Source: a virus. Taken from it: a stretch of DNA of 34,901 bases. Below are positions 8,204-16,542 of the stretch, in pieces. Where the stretch lies: the IMG/VR virus record IMGVR_UViG_3300043313_001987, positions 1 to 34,901 of that record. One strand, given 5' to 3'. Below the pieces are notes generated by a model that saw nothing but the letters and a program-made list of their open reading frames with translations, did no database searches and was not told where the DNA came from. Each line of letters begins with the position of its first letter. Position 1 is the first letter of the stretch. The position numbers and the translations under genes are program-made.

Positions 8204-8767
8204 TCAGACGCCGGCGGGGAGCCCGTCGAGGCTGCTGAACATCTTCGTGGCGCACACCCCGTCACCGTCGGGGTAGGCGGTGACGGTCAGCTCGTAGCCG
8301 ACCGGCTCGTCGTTCTTGTAGACGATCTCGCCCCTCTCGGTGACCTGCCCGATGGCGATCGTGGTGCGGATCACCTGGAGCCCGTCGATCACGTCGAACC
8401 CGAACGTGCGGGGGTCCGGGGACGGGGTCCGGATCTCGACGGTCGCCGGCCCGTCGTCCTCACCGGTCACCGGGGTCCCCTTGTAGTACAGGCCGACACC
8501 GGCTGCTGTGGTCTCGATCAGCGTGAAGCTGAACGTCGCCTTCGAACCGGTGATATCGGTGCGGACGACGGCACCGTTCTGCCACGCCTTGTGCTCAGTG
8601 ACCTCGTCCTCGTGTGCTTCGGTGATCCCGTCCTCGGAGATGTAGCCGAGATCGACGAACCCGGTACCCCACATCGCCTCCGGGGTGGCCGGCAGGACAC
8701 TTGCCGGGGGTCCGACATAGGCGGCGCCGGTCAGGGCGACCAGGACGTTGGCTGCATTCAGGGTCAT
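8204..8767 (-). CDS. Major tail (tube) protein
   Basis: 187 residues with a strong Shine-Dalgarno (AGGAG, 5 nt spacing) at ATG 8767. The pattern FVDLGYISEDGITEAHEDEVTEHKAWQNGAVVRTDITGSKATFSFTL is the hallmark of actinophage major tail proteins. It is followed by a beta-rich middle (TFGFDVIDGLQVIRTTIAIGQVTERGEIVYKNDEPVGYELTVTAYPD). It is set off from the connector genes by a hairpin (8829-8855) and lies before the chaperones. Subunits stack as rings to form the tail tube. Confidence 0.92.
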   Translation of the reverse strand: MTLNAANVLVALTGAAYVGPPASVLPATPEAMWGTGFVDLGYISEDGITEAHEDEVTEHKAWQNGAVVRTDITGSKATFSFTLIETTAAGVGLYYKGTPVTGEDDGPATVEIRTPSPDPRTFGFDVIDGLQVIRTTIAIGQVTERGEIVYKNDEPVGYELTVTAYPDGDGVCATKMFSSLDGLPAGV

Positions 8768-8828
8768 GTCCGCTCCTACGCGGTCGGTGCCACCCGGGAC
8801 GGGTGACAGGTTGGGTACGGGGTGAAAA

Positions 8829-8855
8829 CCGAAAACCGGGATTTCCGGTTTTCGG
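8829..8855 (-). terminator. Perfect 11-bp hairpin before the major tail gene
   Basis: Arms CCGAAAACCGG (8829-8839) and CCGGTTTTCGG (8845-8855) pair perfectly around a 5-nt loop. On the minus strand the stem is followed by TTTTC, a short U-tract. It lies in a 134-bp gap between the tail terminator-like gene and the major tail gene. It may be a partial intrinsic terminator, or an mRNA end that stabilises the abundant tail message. A weaker 6-bp hairpin (CACCCG/CGGGTG) lies nearby at 8791-8805. Confidence 0.65.
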
Positions 8856-8901
8856 CGCGACTTTCTTCAGGGGGAGCCACCTACGAGTGGCCTACAACGG
8901 G

Positions 8902-9324
8902 TCAGCGGGGTGATCGGATCCGGACCCACAGCTCGACGGTGAACGTGACCCGGGGTTGGGCGGAGATCGGGTCGGGGAGCTCGACGGGGCCGCCGGCCTC
9001 GACGACCCGGTACACCTGGATGCCACGGTGGACGACACCCTGGGCGGCGTGGACGACGGCCCGGGCGTTCTGGGCCAGGTCGTGGGCGGCGGCGACCGTG
9101 CCGGCCCAGGCTTCGACGGCGACTATGGCCCGGTCGACGACGGGGAGGGCCGGGTCACGGCCGGCGCCTCCGAGGAGCCGGACGGTGATGAACTCCGGTG
9201 GCCGTGGGGTCTCGACGCCCCGGGTGACGGGGACCGCGTTCTGGTCGGGGAGGTTGGGGAGCTCGGTGCGGAGCCAGACGCAGATCAGGTCGACGGCGTC
9301 GGGGGCGACGAGCAGCTCGGCCAT
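8902..9324 (-). CDS. Tail terminator-like protein
   Basis: 140 residues, small and beta/alpha mixed: AELLVAPDAVDLICVWLRTELP, then FITVRLLGGAGRDPALPVVDRAIVAVEAWAGTVAAAHDLAQNARAVVHAAQ. This pattern of an N-terminal helix, RLLGG.R.....D.A.V.V..W and a helix beginning A..LA...R is typical of siphovirus tail terminators/minor tail completion proteins. ATG 9324 shares its last base with the previous TGA. It would cap the tail tube and join it to the neck. Confidence 0.75.
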   Translation of the reverse strand: MAELLVAPDAVDLICVWLRTELPNLPDQNAVPVTRGVETPRPPEFITVRLLGGAGRDPALPVVDRAIVAVEAWAGTVAAAHDLAQNARAVVHAAQGVVHRGIQVYRVVEAGGPVELPDPISAQPRVTFTVELWVRIRSPR

Positions 9325-9572
9325 CAGGCACCGGCCTGCAACGACGACGACAGGCGCCGGGTCTTCGCCTCGGCCAGCATCGCCTCCGGGGTGGCGGTGA
9401 TCACCGACGCCCTGGCCCGGGTCCGGCCGACCATCGACGACGCCTCCATGCCGGGCCCGGCCGCCGAGGCGATCCGACGGGCCCTCGCCAGCAGGTCGGC
9501 CTGGACCGCCGGTGACTTCAACAGCGCTGTCACCGCCTTGCGGTCGACGGTCACCTTCACGTTCTTGGCCAT
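9324..9572 (-). CDS. Small head-tail connector (HK97 gp10-like)
   Basis: 82 residues from ATG 9572, sharing one base with the preceding stop. The sequence is MAKNVKVTVDRKAVTALLKSP, then AVQADLLARARRIASAAGPGM, then SMVGRTRARASVITATPEAM and an Ala-rich tail. A beta strand, a helix beginning LLKSP..........A..IA..A and a strand reading GR.RA.V...T are features of HK97-gp10-like neck proteins. Short, but in the expected place between head-closure and tail terminator genes. Confidence 0.7.
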   Translation of the reverse strand: MAKNVKVTVDRKAVTALLKSPAVQADLLARARRIASAAGPGMEASSMVGRTRARASVITATPEAMLAEAKTRRLSSSLQAGA

Positions 9573-9898
9573 CAGCCGGTCACCTCCCGGAGCGGTGCGA
9601 CGACACCCTTGGTGGCACCGTCGTACGGGTTGACCCACACGGCCGGGACGCCGTCCACTTCGAAGGTGCGGCCCCGGAGAACGACCCGGTCGGCGGCGTG
9701 CAGGTCGGCGTTCGCCGGCAGATAGAGGGTCGGTTCGGTGACCACGGCCAGGCGCCCGTCGGCCACCTCCGAGGTGCCGCCGGGGTCGAAGGCGCACCGG
9801 CGGATCGAGTGCGTCACGGCGCCGTAGACGAGGGCGCTGTTCTGGTAGCGGTCGGCCTCGACGGTGGGTCGGATGACGCCGACGGTCTCGCCGATCAT
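9572..9898 (-). CDS. Head closure / head-tail adaptor protein
   Basis: 108 residues from ATG 9898, which overlaps the previous stop by 4 nt (ATGA). The sequence is mostly beta: IGETVGVIRPTVEADRYQNSAL, then LAVVTEPTLYLPANADLHAADRVVLRGRTFEVDGVPAVWVNP. LYLP......D.V...G..Y.V.G.P..W..P is the pattern of siphovirus head-closure proteins. It sits third in the connector series. Confidence 0.72.
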   Translation of the reverse strand: MIGETVGVIRPTVEADRYQNSALVYGAVTHSIRRCAFDPGGTSEVADGRLAVVTEPTLYLPANADLHAADRVVLRGRTFEVDGVPAVWVNPYDGATKGVVAPLREVTG

Positions 9899-10356
9899 GC
9901 GACCGGGTCGATGTCGTCGGCGTACCAGGGGAACGGGTTGAGCGACCCGGCCACCGGCACCCAGCCGGACACCTCGACCGGGTCGTCCCGGCTGGTGCGC
10001 AGCGACCACAACCCCCGGTTCGAGGTCCGGTAGCGGGCGACGATCGCCTTCTCCTGCGGGGTCAGGTACAGGCCGGCCGCCGTGGTGAACGACCGGGACT
10101 CGGTGAACGGCCCGGTCGTCTGGGACAGCTGAGACGCCGAGGTCGGGTTGCGGTACACGCGGGCGGCGACCTCGAGGGTGACGGTGTGGATCTCATCGGG
10201 GACCGGCACCCCGTCCCAGGTGACCCCGGCCACCGACCGGACAAGCGACGAGACCGCGGCGAGGACCGCCTCCGCCCGCGCCACGTCGGACCCGCAGAGC
10301 GGGGCACCGAGCCACACCTCGAGAGCCTCCAGTGGCGCGAGCGGGGCGGCGACCAT
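9895..10356 (-). CDS. Head-tail connector (gp6-like adaptor)
   Basis: 153 residues. The N-terminus LAPLEALEVWLGAPL, then VARAEAVLAAVSSLVRSVAG, and IHTVTLEVAARVYRNPTSASQLSQTTGPFTESRSF is typical of actinophage gp6-like connectors. These form a dodecameric ring under the portal. The C-terminal part (YLTPQEKAIVARYRTSNRGLWSLRTSR) is also typical. It directly follows the coat gene with a one-base stop/start overlap at 10356. Confidence 0.82.
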   Translation of the reverse strand: MVAAPLAPLEALEVWLGAPLCGSDVARAEAVLAAVSSLVRSVAGVTWDGVPVPDEIHTVTLEVAARVYRNPTSASQLSQTTGPFTESRSFTTAAGLYLTPQEKAIVARYRTSNRGLWSLRTSRDDPVEVSGWVPVAGSLNPFPWYADDIDPVA

Positions 10357-11240
10357 CAGGCGGTCATGTCGAACGACACGGCCCGGGTGGCGTCGAGGGT
10401 GGCGGCACCGACGAACGTGTCGACCACCGACTGGTCCTCGAGCTGCAGCGGGTTGTAGTGCTGCAGCCAGCGCAGGGCGAACCCGTCCTGGGAGACGGTC
10501 GCCGACTTCGCCGCACCCTCCGGGTTCCGTGACGGGCGGGTCACGTGGGCGAAGGCGTCACGGTGGTAGGCGACACCGGTGCCGTCGGTGATGTTCGGGT
10601 CCGAGATGATCGTGAACCCGAACAGCCGACCGATCGTCGCCTCACGCAGCACCCCGTCCGACCCGGACTCGTTCACCTTCTGGAGCAGCTCGTCGCTCAG
10701 AGCGGCGACCTCCGCAGCCGGTGAGAGCGCGACGAACCGGTCCGACATCGGGACCTTGCGCCGGTTGAGCTCACCCCGGGCGGCGATGAGGACCGCCCGG
10801 ATGTTCGTGTTGGTCAGCGTCGGGATACCGGCGGCCGAGGCGACCCCGTTCATCTCGGCGATCAGCGGGGCGGTGACCCCGTCGACGACCGATTCGGCCT
10901 GGGGGCGCAGCACCTGCTGCTCGAGGCTGACGAGCGTGAACGTGGCGAAGTCGTCGGGGAGCCGGACCGCCGAGTACACCTGGTCGTCGAGGGTCACCGG
11001 GACGGTGTCCTGGTCGAGCTCGTCGAACACGATCGCCGCCCGGGCGGCCCGGTTGGCGGCCGTGTACGTGCGTGCCGCGGCGGCGGTGATCGGCTTCGGG
11101 ACGTTGATCGTCTGACCCCGACCGGAGACGAACTCGGCGGAGAAGTCCTGGCGGACCGTCCGGGGCAGTGACGTCAGGTAGCGCAGGGCGGCCAGCGTGG
11201 AACGGGCGGCCTGCTCGGGGGTGTACAGGGTGTGAGCCAT
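10356..11240 (-). CDS. Major capsid protein (P22 coat type, HK97 fold)
   Basis: 294 residues with the strongest Shine-Dalgarno of the region (AGGAGG, 8 nt before ATG 11240). The N-terminal pattern EQAARSTLAALRYLTSLPRTVRQDFSAEF...G.TINVPKP, the central LNRRKVPMSDRFVALSP and IGRLFGFTIISDPNI are typical of the P22 gp5-like coat family of actinophages. The gene follows the scaffold gene. It assembles the icosahedral shell. Confidence 0.92.
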   Translation of the reverse strand: MAHTLYTPEQAARSTLAALRYLTSLPRTVRQDFSAEFVSGRGQTINVPKPITAAAARTYTAANRAARAAIVFDELDQDTVPVTLDDQVYSAVRLPDDFATFTLVSLEQQVLRPQAESVVDGVTAPLIAEMNGVASAAGIPTLTNTNIRAVLIAARGELNRRKVPMSDRFVALSPAAEVAALSDELLQKVNESGSDGVLREATIGRLFGFTIISDPNITDGTGVAYHRDAFAHVTRPSRNPEGAAKSATVSQDGFALRWLQHYNPLQLEDQSVVDTFVGAATLDATRAVSFDMTA

Positions 11241-11303
11241 GTCGGAGACCTCCTGAGGTCATGGGGTAGACCGCGGCGACCGACATGGGGTCGTGCGGGT
11301 GGT

Positions 11304-11822
11304 TCAGTGGCGGAACATCCGCTCACCGATCTTCTGGATGTCGGTCTCCTCGACGGGTGTGTCGGGGTCGCCGTTGCCCGGTTTCAGCTGTTCCCGGGGC
11401 CGGCCGCCGGGTGGCGGTGGTGGCTTGTCGTCGCCGGGCTTCGCGCCCAGCGATTCCTTGTAGGCGAGGAGCTCGTCGGCGTCGGCGAGGAGCTCCTCCT
11501 CGGTGTCGCCGACTAGACGCTTCAACAGGGCAGGGTCGAGGCCCTTGTCGATCGCCACCCGCAGCCGGGTCCCGGTCGCCGTCGCGGTGCCGAGCTCCTT
11601 GGTGAGGCGGGCGTTCTCCTCGGTGAGCCGTTCGGTCTCGGACTTGTCCTTGTCCTCGATCGCCTTCAGGCGGCCCTCGAGGTCGGTCGCCCGGCGTTCG
11701 GCTTCGCGCCGTGCCTTGCGTTCCGCGTCGAGGGCCTTCTTGCCGGCGTCGCCGAGGTCGGCCTTGTCGGGCTTGTCGGCGACCTTCGTGTCGCCGGTGG
11801 TGTCGGTGTCGTCGTCGGCCAT
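11304..11822 (-). CDS. Scaffolding protein
   Basis: 172 residues with SD AAGGAGG, 5 nt before ATG 11822. It is an acidic, highly charged protein. A long coiled coil spans about 25-90 (KKALDAERKARREAERRATDLEGRLKAI.., KSETERLTEENARL), followed by ALLKRLVGDTEEELLADADELLAY, a proline-rich linker (PPPPPGGRP) and a short basic helix at the C-terminus (IQKIGERMFRH) that would bind coat. Composition and position directly before the coat gene are typical of siphovirus scaffolds. Confidence 0.88.
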   Translation of the reverse strand: MADDDTDTTGDTKVADKPDKADLGDAGKKALDAERKARREAERRATDLEGRLKAIEDKDKSETERLTEENARLTKELGTATATGTRLRVAIDKGLDPALLKRLVGDTEEELLADADELLAYKESLGAKPGDDKPPPPPGGRPREQLKPGNGDPDTPVEETDIQKIGERMFRH

Positions 11823-11867
11823 CGCGGCCTCCTTGGGTTGGTGGGATCCGACGTCGCGTCGGGGTTG

Positions 11868-12455
11868 TCAGCGGTAGACGGGTTCGGCTGAGCAGCCGCA
11901 CCCGTCGTGTGCTTGGAAACTGGTGGAGCTCGGGTGGCCGGCCAGGTCGGCGCAGAACGGGCACGGGTTGCCGGAGGTGACCCGTTCCCACCCGGTGGCC
12001 CGGGGGTCCTTGGCCAGGCTGGAGGTGATGGTGTCGCGGCCACCGCCGAGGACGAGCCGGCTGATCGCCCCCGACGACAGGACGAAGGCGTTGGCCATGG
12101 CCTGGTCGGGTGACGTTCCCCGTTTCGCCGCCGACTTGGCGGAGTAGAGCGCGGTGACCTTCAGGACGGTGTCGAGCTGGCCGGCCGGGACGGGGTCGGC
12201 GAGCACGACGGTGGCGGTGCCGGGGATACCGGCGGCGGTCCGGAACGCCCGGAGGTAGGCGGCGGCCAGGTTGGTGGAGGTGACCCGGCGCCGGTCGATG
12301 ATGGCGCCGACGGCGGTGGCCCACGCCGGGTAGGTGCGGTCGAGGTTCGTCCAGTCCATCGCCGGCCACAGCGCCTTCAGTTCGAGCAGGACCTGGGCTC
12401 GCAGGGCCAGCTGGGCTCGACGGTGGGTTTGGGTGAGCGGGGCGCCGACGGCCAC
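11868..12455 (-). CDS. MuF-like minor head protein
   Basis: 195 residues from GTG 12455. It is helical throughout the first 130 residues. The C-terminal motif CPFCADLAGH...FQAHDGCGCSAEPVY is the cysteine/histidine signature of the phage Mu F-like head morphogenesis family in actinophages. It sits between portal and scaffold, the usual MuF place. It is probably packaged in small copy number on the portal. No fused toxin domain is present. Confidence 0.82.
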   Translation of the reverse strand: MAVGAPLTQTHRRAQLALRAQVLLELKALWPAMDWTNLDRTYPAWATAVGAIIDRRRVTSTNLAAAYLRAFRTAAGIPGTATVVLADPVPAGQLDTVLKVTALYSAKSAAKRGTSPDQAMANAFVLSSGAISRLVLGGGRDTITSSLAKDPRATGWERVTSGNPCPFCADLAGHPSSTSFQAHDGCGCSAEPVYR

Positions 12456-12461
12456 GCAGGA

Positions 12462-14000
12462 TCAGGCGTCCTCGAGGTCGGCGGCGTCGGCCTGCGGTAC
12501 CCGCAGGGTGGTCGGTACGGCACCGGTGAACCGGAGAGGTCCGAGCCCGGAACGGATGGCGGCGTCGACCGGTTCGACACCGGAACGGATGAGGACACCC
12601 ATGGCGTCGGCCTGCGCCTTCAGTTCGGCCGGGTCGACGGTGACGGCCGGGTCGGTGGCCTGATGTTGCAACATGTCGCCGAGCTGACCGAACGGGTCGC
12701 CGTCGGCCGCGAGGGCCTTCCATTCTTCGACGTCGGTCTTGGACACGCCGGGGATCCGGGACCACAGGGCGGCGGGGGGGACGCCGAGCATGGTGGCCAT
12801 CTTGCCGAGGGCGTCGGCGGCGGTGGCGAGGGACCGCACGGAGGTGTCGGCCCAGGTGACCTCGGCCATGACGTCGGCGGCAGCCTCGCGGTCACCGTCG
12901 ATGTGGGCGCCGAGCCGGAGCAGCTGCGCCCATGATTCGCCGGCGGACAGGCGCCGTTCGGCGACCTTGGCGTCGAGCTCGGCCCGGGCCGCGGCGAGCG
13001 CCTCGGCGGACAGGTTGATCATGTCGCCGGTGAGGGCGTGGACCGGGGTCTGGGTGGACGCTGCCAACGTCTTGATGTCGGTCTCATACGCCCGGATCAT
13101 CCCGTCGAGCGGGGTCTCGGGGAGGGTCCCGAACTTGGTGTCGGGGTCCTCGGCGACGAGGAGGTCGTCGTGGCGGAGCTTCAACTTGGCCCGGGTGGCG
13201 GCCTCGTCCCCGTCTGGTTCGGCCATCCCGGCGACGGTCCTCACCTTCCAGGAGTTGAAGTGCTGGATCATCAGCCGGTCGTAGGTCGTCTTGTTGATCC
13301 GCTTGGCCAGCGGGATGACCGGTTCGATCTCGCCGTCGGTGCGCCCGTCGAGGTCCAACATGTTGGTGAACCGGACGACCGGGCAGACGCCGGCGGTGTG
13401 CGGCCGGGTGTCGGTCACGGTCAGCCGGCCGAGCACACCTGGGGACAGGTCGGGTCCGGGGCGCAGCACGTAGGTCGCCTCGGCGTCGGTGAGCCACCAC
13501 TGGCCGGGCCCGGTGCTGCGCAGGGCGTAGACCGGCCAGTCGTCCTCGGCCGGGTCGGTGTAGAAGGCGAGCATCTTGCGTGGCGACACGCCCCGTAGGA
13601 CGGCCATCGGGTTCCCGGTCAGGTCGTCGACACCGGGGGCGGCGGTGGCGTAGGAGCAGCCGTAGGCGAGCATCGCCCGGTGCACGGCACCTTGGCGGCG
13701 GCCGAGCCCGTTGGCCTGCCACAGCCGCCACGACCTCGAGTCGTCACGGGACTCCGGGGTCCGGTACCCGTCGACCCGCATCGCCTGCGCCACGTTCGTC
13801 ACGACCAGGCTGAGCCATGGGGTCTTGGCCAGCTCGACGAGCGCCTTCAGTTCCTGGGTGGCGGCGTTCGGGGTGCGGACGTCCTCGTGCTGCCACCGGT
13901 ACCACACATCGATCACGGCCAGCCGGGCCCGTTCGGCCTCGAACGCCGGCACCAGATGGTCGGTGACGAGCTCGACGACATCAGCGGGGTTCATCGGCAT
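12462..14000 (-). CDS. Portal protein (SPP1 gp6-like)
   Basis: 512 residues. Family marks include an N-terminal helical clip (RARLAVIDVWYRWQHEDV), LVVTNVAQAMRVDGYR, the wing strand DPAEDDWPVYALR, and GVCPVVRFTNM...GRTDGEIEPVIPLAKRINKTTYDRLM. Next are TPLDGMIRAYETDIKTLAASTQTPVHAL and the long crown helix beginning INLSAEALAAARAELDAKV. The length is normal. A second possible ATG lies two codons in. It forms the dodecameric packaging ring at one capsid vertex and follows the terminase gene by 4 bases. Confidence 0.93.
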   Translation of the reverse strand: MPMNPADVVELVTDHLVPAFEAERARLAVIDVWYRWQHEDVRTPNAATQELKALVELAKTPWLSLVVTNVAQAMRVDGYRTPESRDDSRSWRLWQANGLGRRQGAVHRAMLAYGCSYATAAPGVDDLTGNPMAVLRGVSPRKMLAFYTDPAEDDWPVYALRSTGPGQWWLTDAEATYVLRPGPDLSPGVLGRLTVTDTRPHTAGVCPVVRFTNMLDLDGRTDGEIEPVIPLAKRINKTTYDRLMIQHFNSWKVRTVAGMAEPDGDEAATRAKLKLRHDDLLVAEDPDTKFGTLPETPLDGMIRAYETDIKTLAASTQTPVHALTGDMINLSAEALAAARAELDAKVAERRLSAGESWAQLLRLGAHIDGDREAAADVMAEVTWADTSVRSLATAADALGKMATMLGVPPAALWSRIPGVSKTDVEEWKALAADGDPFGQLGDMLQHQATDPAVTVDPAELKAQADAMGVLIRSGVEPVDAAIRSGLGPLRFTGAVPTTLRVPQADAADLEDA

Positions 14001-14004
14001 GTGC

Positions 14005-15441
14005 TCACCAGACCTTTCCCGTGCGTTTCGTCGGCTGGGAGACCAGACCGAACAGGGCGAACGTCGCCGCTTCGAGCGGCGCGATGTCGGTCGAGTCCTT
14101 CGGGGCCCATTCCCACAGGCGCCCGACGAACTTCTTCTTCGTCGCCGCCAACGCGATGGTCAGCACCGGCTGGTCGACGTGGTGGATCGTGGCGGCCTCG
14201 ACCTCGTCGACGAACATGCCGCACGCCTGGCCGACGTCACGGCCCGTCAGTGACATGACCGGCACCTTGCGCTGGCCGAGCTCGATGATCAGGGCACCGG
14301 CCGGGCTGGCCGGGTTGAGGGCAACGGTGACCGGGTTCCATTCCCGGACGAGCTCGTCGACCCGGGCCGGAACCCACGCCGACCCCCGGCCCGTTTGAAC
14401 GATCTGGATCTGGCGGTGACCGTCGCCCCGTTGGCCGGCCATGGCGATGGTCGACCACTTCCGGTCAGGGGAGACGGCGACGGCGAACGCCACCGGTGTC
14501 GGACGATCAGGCTCCCGGCCGGCGAGCACCGCCCACCGGGCCATCTTGATCACCGTCGAGCTCGTCGACCCGGGCCACACCGACAGACGCTCAGCAGCGA
14601 ACTGCTCGTCGCCGAGCGCACCCCGCTCCCGGGCGATCGTCTCGTCGGTCATCCGGTAGCCGAGCGCCGGGTTCCCCGCCGTCCAGTTGCGGCGGTCGTC
14701 CAGGTCGACCTTGTCGTAGGAATCGTCGGGCCCGGTCGGCTTCGGGGACCACTCGAGCCAGGCCAGCGTCGGGTCACCACCCCGGCGACCCCGGTCCCGG
14801 ACCGACTCGATGTGCTCGGAGTCGTTCTTCGGTGACGGGACGGTGAGGGCGTAGACGACCTGCGGGTTCGGGAGCGCCGACATCGTGGGGAGCAGGGCGC
14901 CCATCGCAGCCCGGGGCAGCTCCTGGGACTCGTCGCACATGAGCCGATCGACGGTGAATCCCCGGCCCGACGAGCGGGAGCGGGCCACGAAGCGGAGCCG
15001 TTGCCCGGTGACGAGCTCGATCCCCTCCTCACCGTGCGAGGTCCGGATCCGGGCGACCCGGCGGCGCAGGTCGTCGGACCCGTCGATCAGCGTCTTGATC
15101 CGGAGGAACGCCTCCTGGCTGGTCTTGAACTCATGGGCCGAGTGGAGGATGAGCCGCTCACCGAGGAGGAACAGGGCGGCGAGCTCGATCACCTCGAAGA
15201 TGGCGCCCTTGCCGTTCTGGCGGGCGACGAGGAGCGCAGCCTCGAACGCCGACCACCGACCGTCATTCCGTTCGGCGAGGATGACCCCGACGGCGTAGGA
15301 CTCCCAGGGGTCGAGGAGCAGACCGACCGAGGCGGCCAGCTCGACCGCTTCAGGACCCGATGACGTCACCGCCGGCGGGAAGGTCGCCACCCTGGGCTGC
15401 TGATCGCCGATCAGTTCGGCGGGCAGCGAGATCGTCGACAA
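14005..15441 (-). CDS. terL: Terminase large subunit (packaging ATPase and nuclease)
   Basis: 478 residues if it starts at TTG 15441, chosen because AAGGGGGG precedes it by 5 nt and the frame upstream does not look like protein. It overlaps the small-subunit gene by 92 nt. The ATPase domain shows a variant Walker A (LLVARQNGKGA), Walker B (VDRLMCDESQEL) and a coupling segment (YALTVPSP). The nuclease domain has acidic residues in AVSPDRKWSTIAMAG and near the C-terminus (PKDSTDIAPLEAATFALF). This is the HK97-like TerL of siphoviruses. It docks on the portal, pumps DNA and cuts it. Confidence 0.92.
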   Translation of the reverse strand: MSTISLPAELIGDQQPRVATFPPAVTSSGPEAVELAASVGLLLDPWESYAVGVILAERNDGRWSAFEAALLVARQNGKGAIFEVIELAALFLLGERLILHSAHEFKTSQEAFLRIKTLIDGSDDLRRRVARIRTSHGEEGIELVTGQRLRFVARSRSSGRGFTVDRLMCDESQELPRAAMGALLPTMSALPNPQVVYALTVPSPKNDSEHIESVRDRGRRGGDPTLAWLEWSPKPTGPDDSYDKVDLDDRRNWTAGNPALGYRMTDETIARERGALGDEQFAAERLSVWPGSTSSTVIKMARWAVLAGREPDRPTPVAFAVAVSPDRKWSTIAMAGQRGDGHRQIQIVQTGRGSAWVPARVDELVREWNPVTVALNPASPAGALIIELGQRKVPVMSLTGRDVGQACGMFVDEVEAATIHHVDQPVLTIALAATKKKFVGRLWEWAPKDSTDIAPLEAATFALFGLVSQPTKRTGKVW

Positions 15442-15622
15442 CGCTGCCCCCCTTCTTGGCCGGCATCTCGTCGAGGTCGGCGAGCACCGCCCGGAGCTGG
15501 TTGGCCAGCGGCGCCAGCACCGACAGGGATGCGTCGTTGTCGACAGCCCGGGCCAACCGGTCACGCAACGCCTCGAGGGTGGCCCTCCGGTCGCCGCTCT
15601 CAGACGCCTCGACCAGACCCAC
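15350..15622 (-). CDS. terS: Terminase small subunit
   Basis: 90 residues from GTG 15622, which has GGGAGG 5 nt upstream. An earlier GTG at 15709 would give 119 residues with a proline-rich extension. GLVEASESGDRRATLEALRDRLARAVDN and LAPLANQLRAVLADLDEMPA are typical of the short actinophage TerS, a helix pair that would build the DNA-recognition ring. The C-terminus (SVVDDLAARRTDRRSAAQGG) is basic. The gene directly overlaps terL. Confidence 0.75.
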   Translation of the reverse strand: MGLVEASESGDRRATLEALRDRLARAVDNDASLSVLAPLANQLRAVLADLDEMPAKKGGSVVDDLAARRTDRRSAAQGGDLPAGGDVIGS

Positions 15623-15742
15623 GGCGACCTCCCAGCGTGGTGGCGAAAATGCGTAGGGAGAGAAGGGAGCTACGCCGAGGACGCTCCGAGGGGGTGTGAC
15701 GGGGGTCACCCCCCAGGTCGGGTCGGTCCCCTCGGGTTCGTG

Positions 15743-16009
15743 TCACCAGGTCCAGGCGGTACTGCTGGTGCTGTGGTGGGTGAGCTCGGCCCGTACCACC
15801 TCGACGGGTCGCACGCCTCGGATCCGGTTGCAGGTGGTGTGGGCGGCGGCGAGGTTGGTCATGGCGTAGAGCGGCCCGCCGAGCGAGACGGGGGTTAGGT
15901 GGTCGGCGGTGTCGGCGCCGGTCCCTCCGCAGAGGTGGCAGATGCCACCGTCTCGTCGGATGACTCGGGCTTTGACCCGGGTCCATGGGCGGCCGGTGCG
16001 GGCCGGCAT
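15743..16009 (-). CDS. HNH endonuclease
   Basis: 88 residues from ATG 16009; the in-frame sequence upstream is low-complexity and overlaps another gene. Motifs are complete: RPWTRVKARVIRRDGGICHLCG (C24, C27), TADHLTPVSLGGP (D36-H37) and NLAAAHTTCNRIRG (H57, C60-N61). HNH proteins next to the terminase are known in many siphoviruses to support cutting at cos or pac. It is encoded immediately before terS in transcription order, which fits that role. Confidence 0.9.
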   Translation of the reverse strand: MPARTGRPWTRVKARVIRRDGGICHLCGGTGADTADHLTPVSLGGPLYAMTNLAAAHTTCNRIRGVRPVEVVRAELTHHSTSSTAWTW

Positions 16010-16016
16010 GGCCGGG

Positions 16017-16220
16017 TCAGGTCTTGCGCTTGCGGCGTGGCTTCGACTCGGCCTTCGACCCGGCCTTCGACGGGGCGGTGTCCTCGTCCTCGTCGGGGGT
16101 GGTGTCGTCGTCGTCTCCGGCGGGTCGGGGGTCTCCTGCGGGCCCGTCCTCTCCGGGGTCACGAGGGTCGCCGGCTGGGCCTTCTTGGCCGGCTGGGCGT
16201 GGGTCACCGATCACGGGCAT
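16017..16220 (-). CDS. Small low-complexity protein with collagen-like N-terminus and acidic/basic tail
   Basis: 67 residues behind a strong SD (AGGAGG, 5 nt spacing) at ATG 16220. Residues 9-35 read as Gly-Pro-rich triplets (GPAGDPRDPGEDGPAGDP). An acidic patch (DDDDTTPDEDED) and a very basic end (KPRRKRKT) follow. Function not recognised. The collagen-like part recalls the fibre encoded just upstream (16542-17804), and the good ribosome site argues that it is translated. It overlaps neither the HNH gene nor the 98-residue gene. Confidence 0.6.
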   Translation of the reverse strand: MPVIGDPRPAGQEGPAGDPRDPGEDGPAGDPRPAGDDDDTTPDEDEDTAPSKAGSKAESKPRRKRKT

Positions 16221-16245
16221 GGGTTCCTCCTGGGGTGGTGTGGGG

Positions 16246-16542
16246 TCAGTCGGTGTCGTCGAGCTGGTTGAGCAGCATCCGGATGATCCCGTTGACCTGT
16301 CGGGACAGGGCCCGGGTCTGGGCGAGGACCTGGGCGTTAGTCGGGGTGGCCAGGGCGACGAACGTCCGGTTGTTGACGAGCGCCTGCCGTGCCTGGTCTT
16401 CGATCGTCAGCCGGTTCGCCTCGGTGGTGCCGGGCTTGTGTTCGGTGCGTCGGTCGACGGCGTAGTCGGATTCACCGGGCGTGCCGCGGACGGTCTCCCA
16501 CACGATCAGCTCGTCGTCTTCGTAGACGTTGGTCTCGGCCAT
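16246..16542 (-). CDS. Conserved-type hypothetical phage protein after the fibre gene
   Basis: 98 residues from ATG 16542, sharing one base with the fibre gene stop (TGATG). The N-terminus is acidic (ETNVYEDDELIVWETVRG). A helical C-terminal half follows (TIEDQARQALVNNRTFVALATPTNAQVLAQTRALSRQVNGIIRMLLNQL). The last part, ending VLAQTRALSRQVNGIIRLL, resembles the small helical proteins encoded near actinophage fibre genes. Role unknown; a fibre assembly or attachment factor is a guess from position. Confidence 0.7.
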   Translation of the reverse strand: MAETNVYEDDELIVWETVRGTPGESDYAVDRRTEHKPGTTEANRLTIEDQARQALVNNRTFVALATPTNAQVLAQTRALSRQVNGIIRMLLNQLDDTD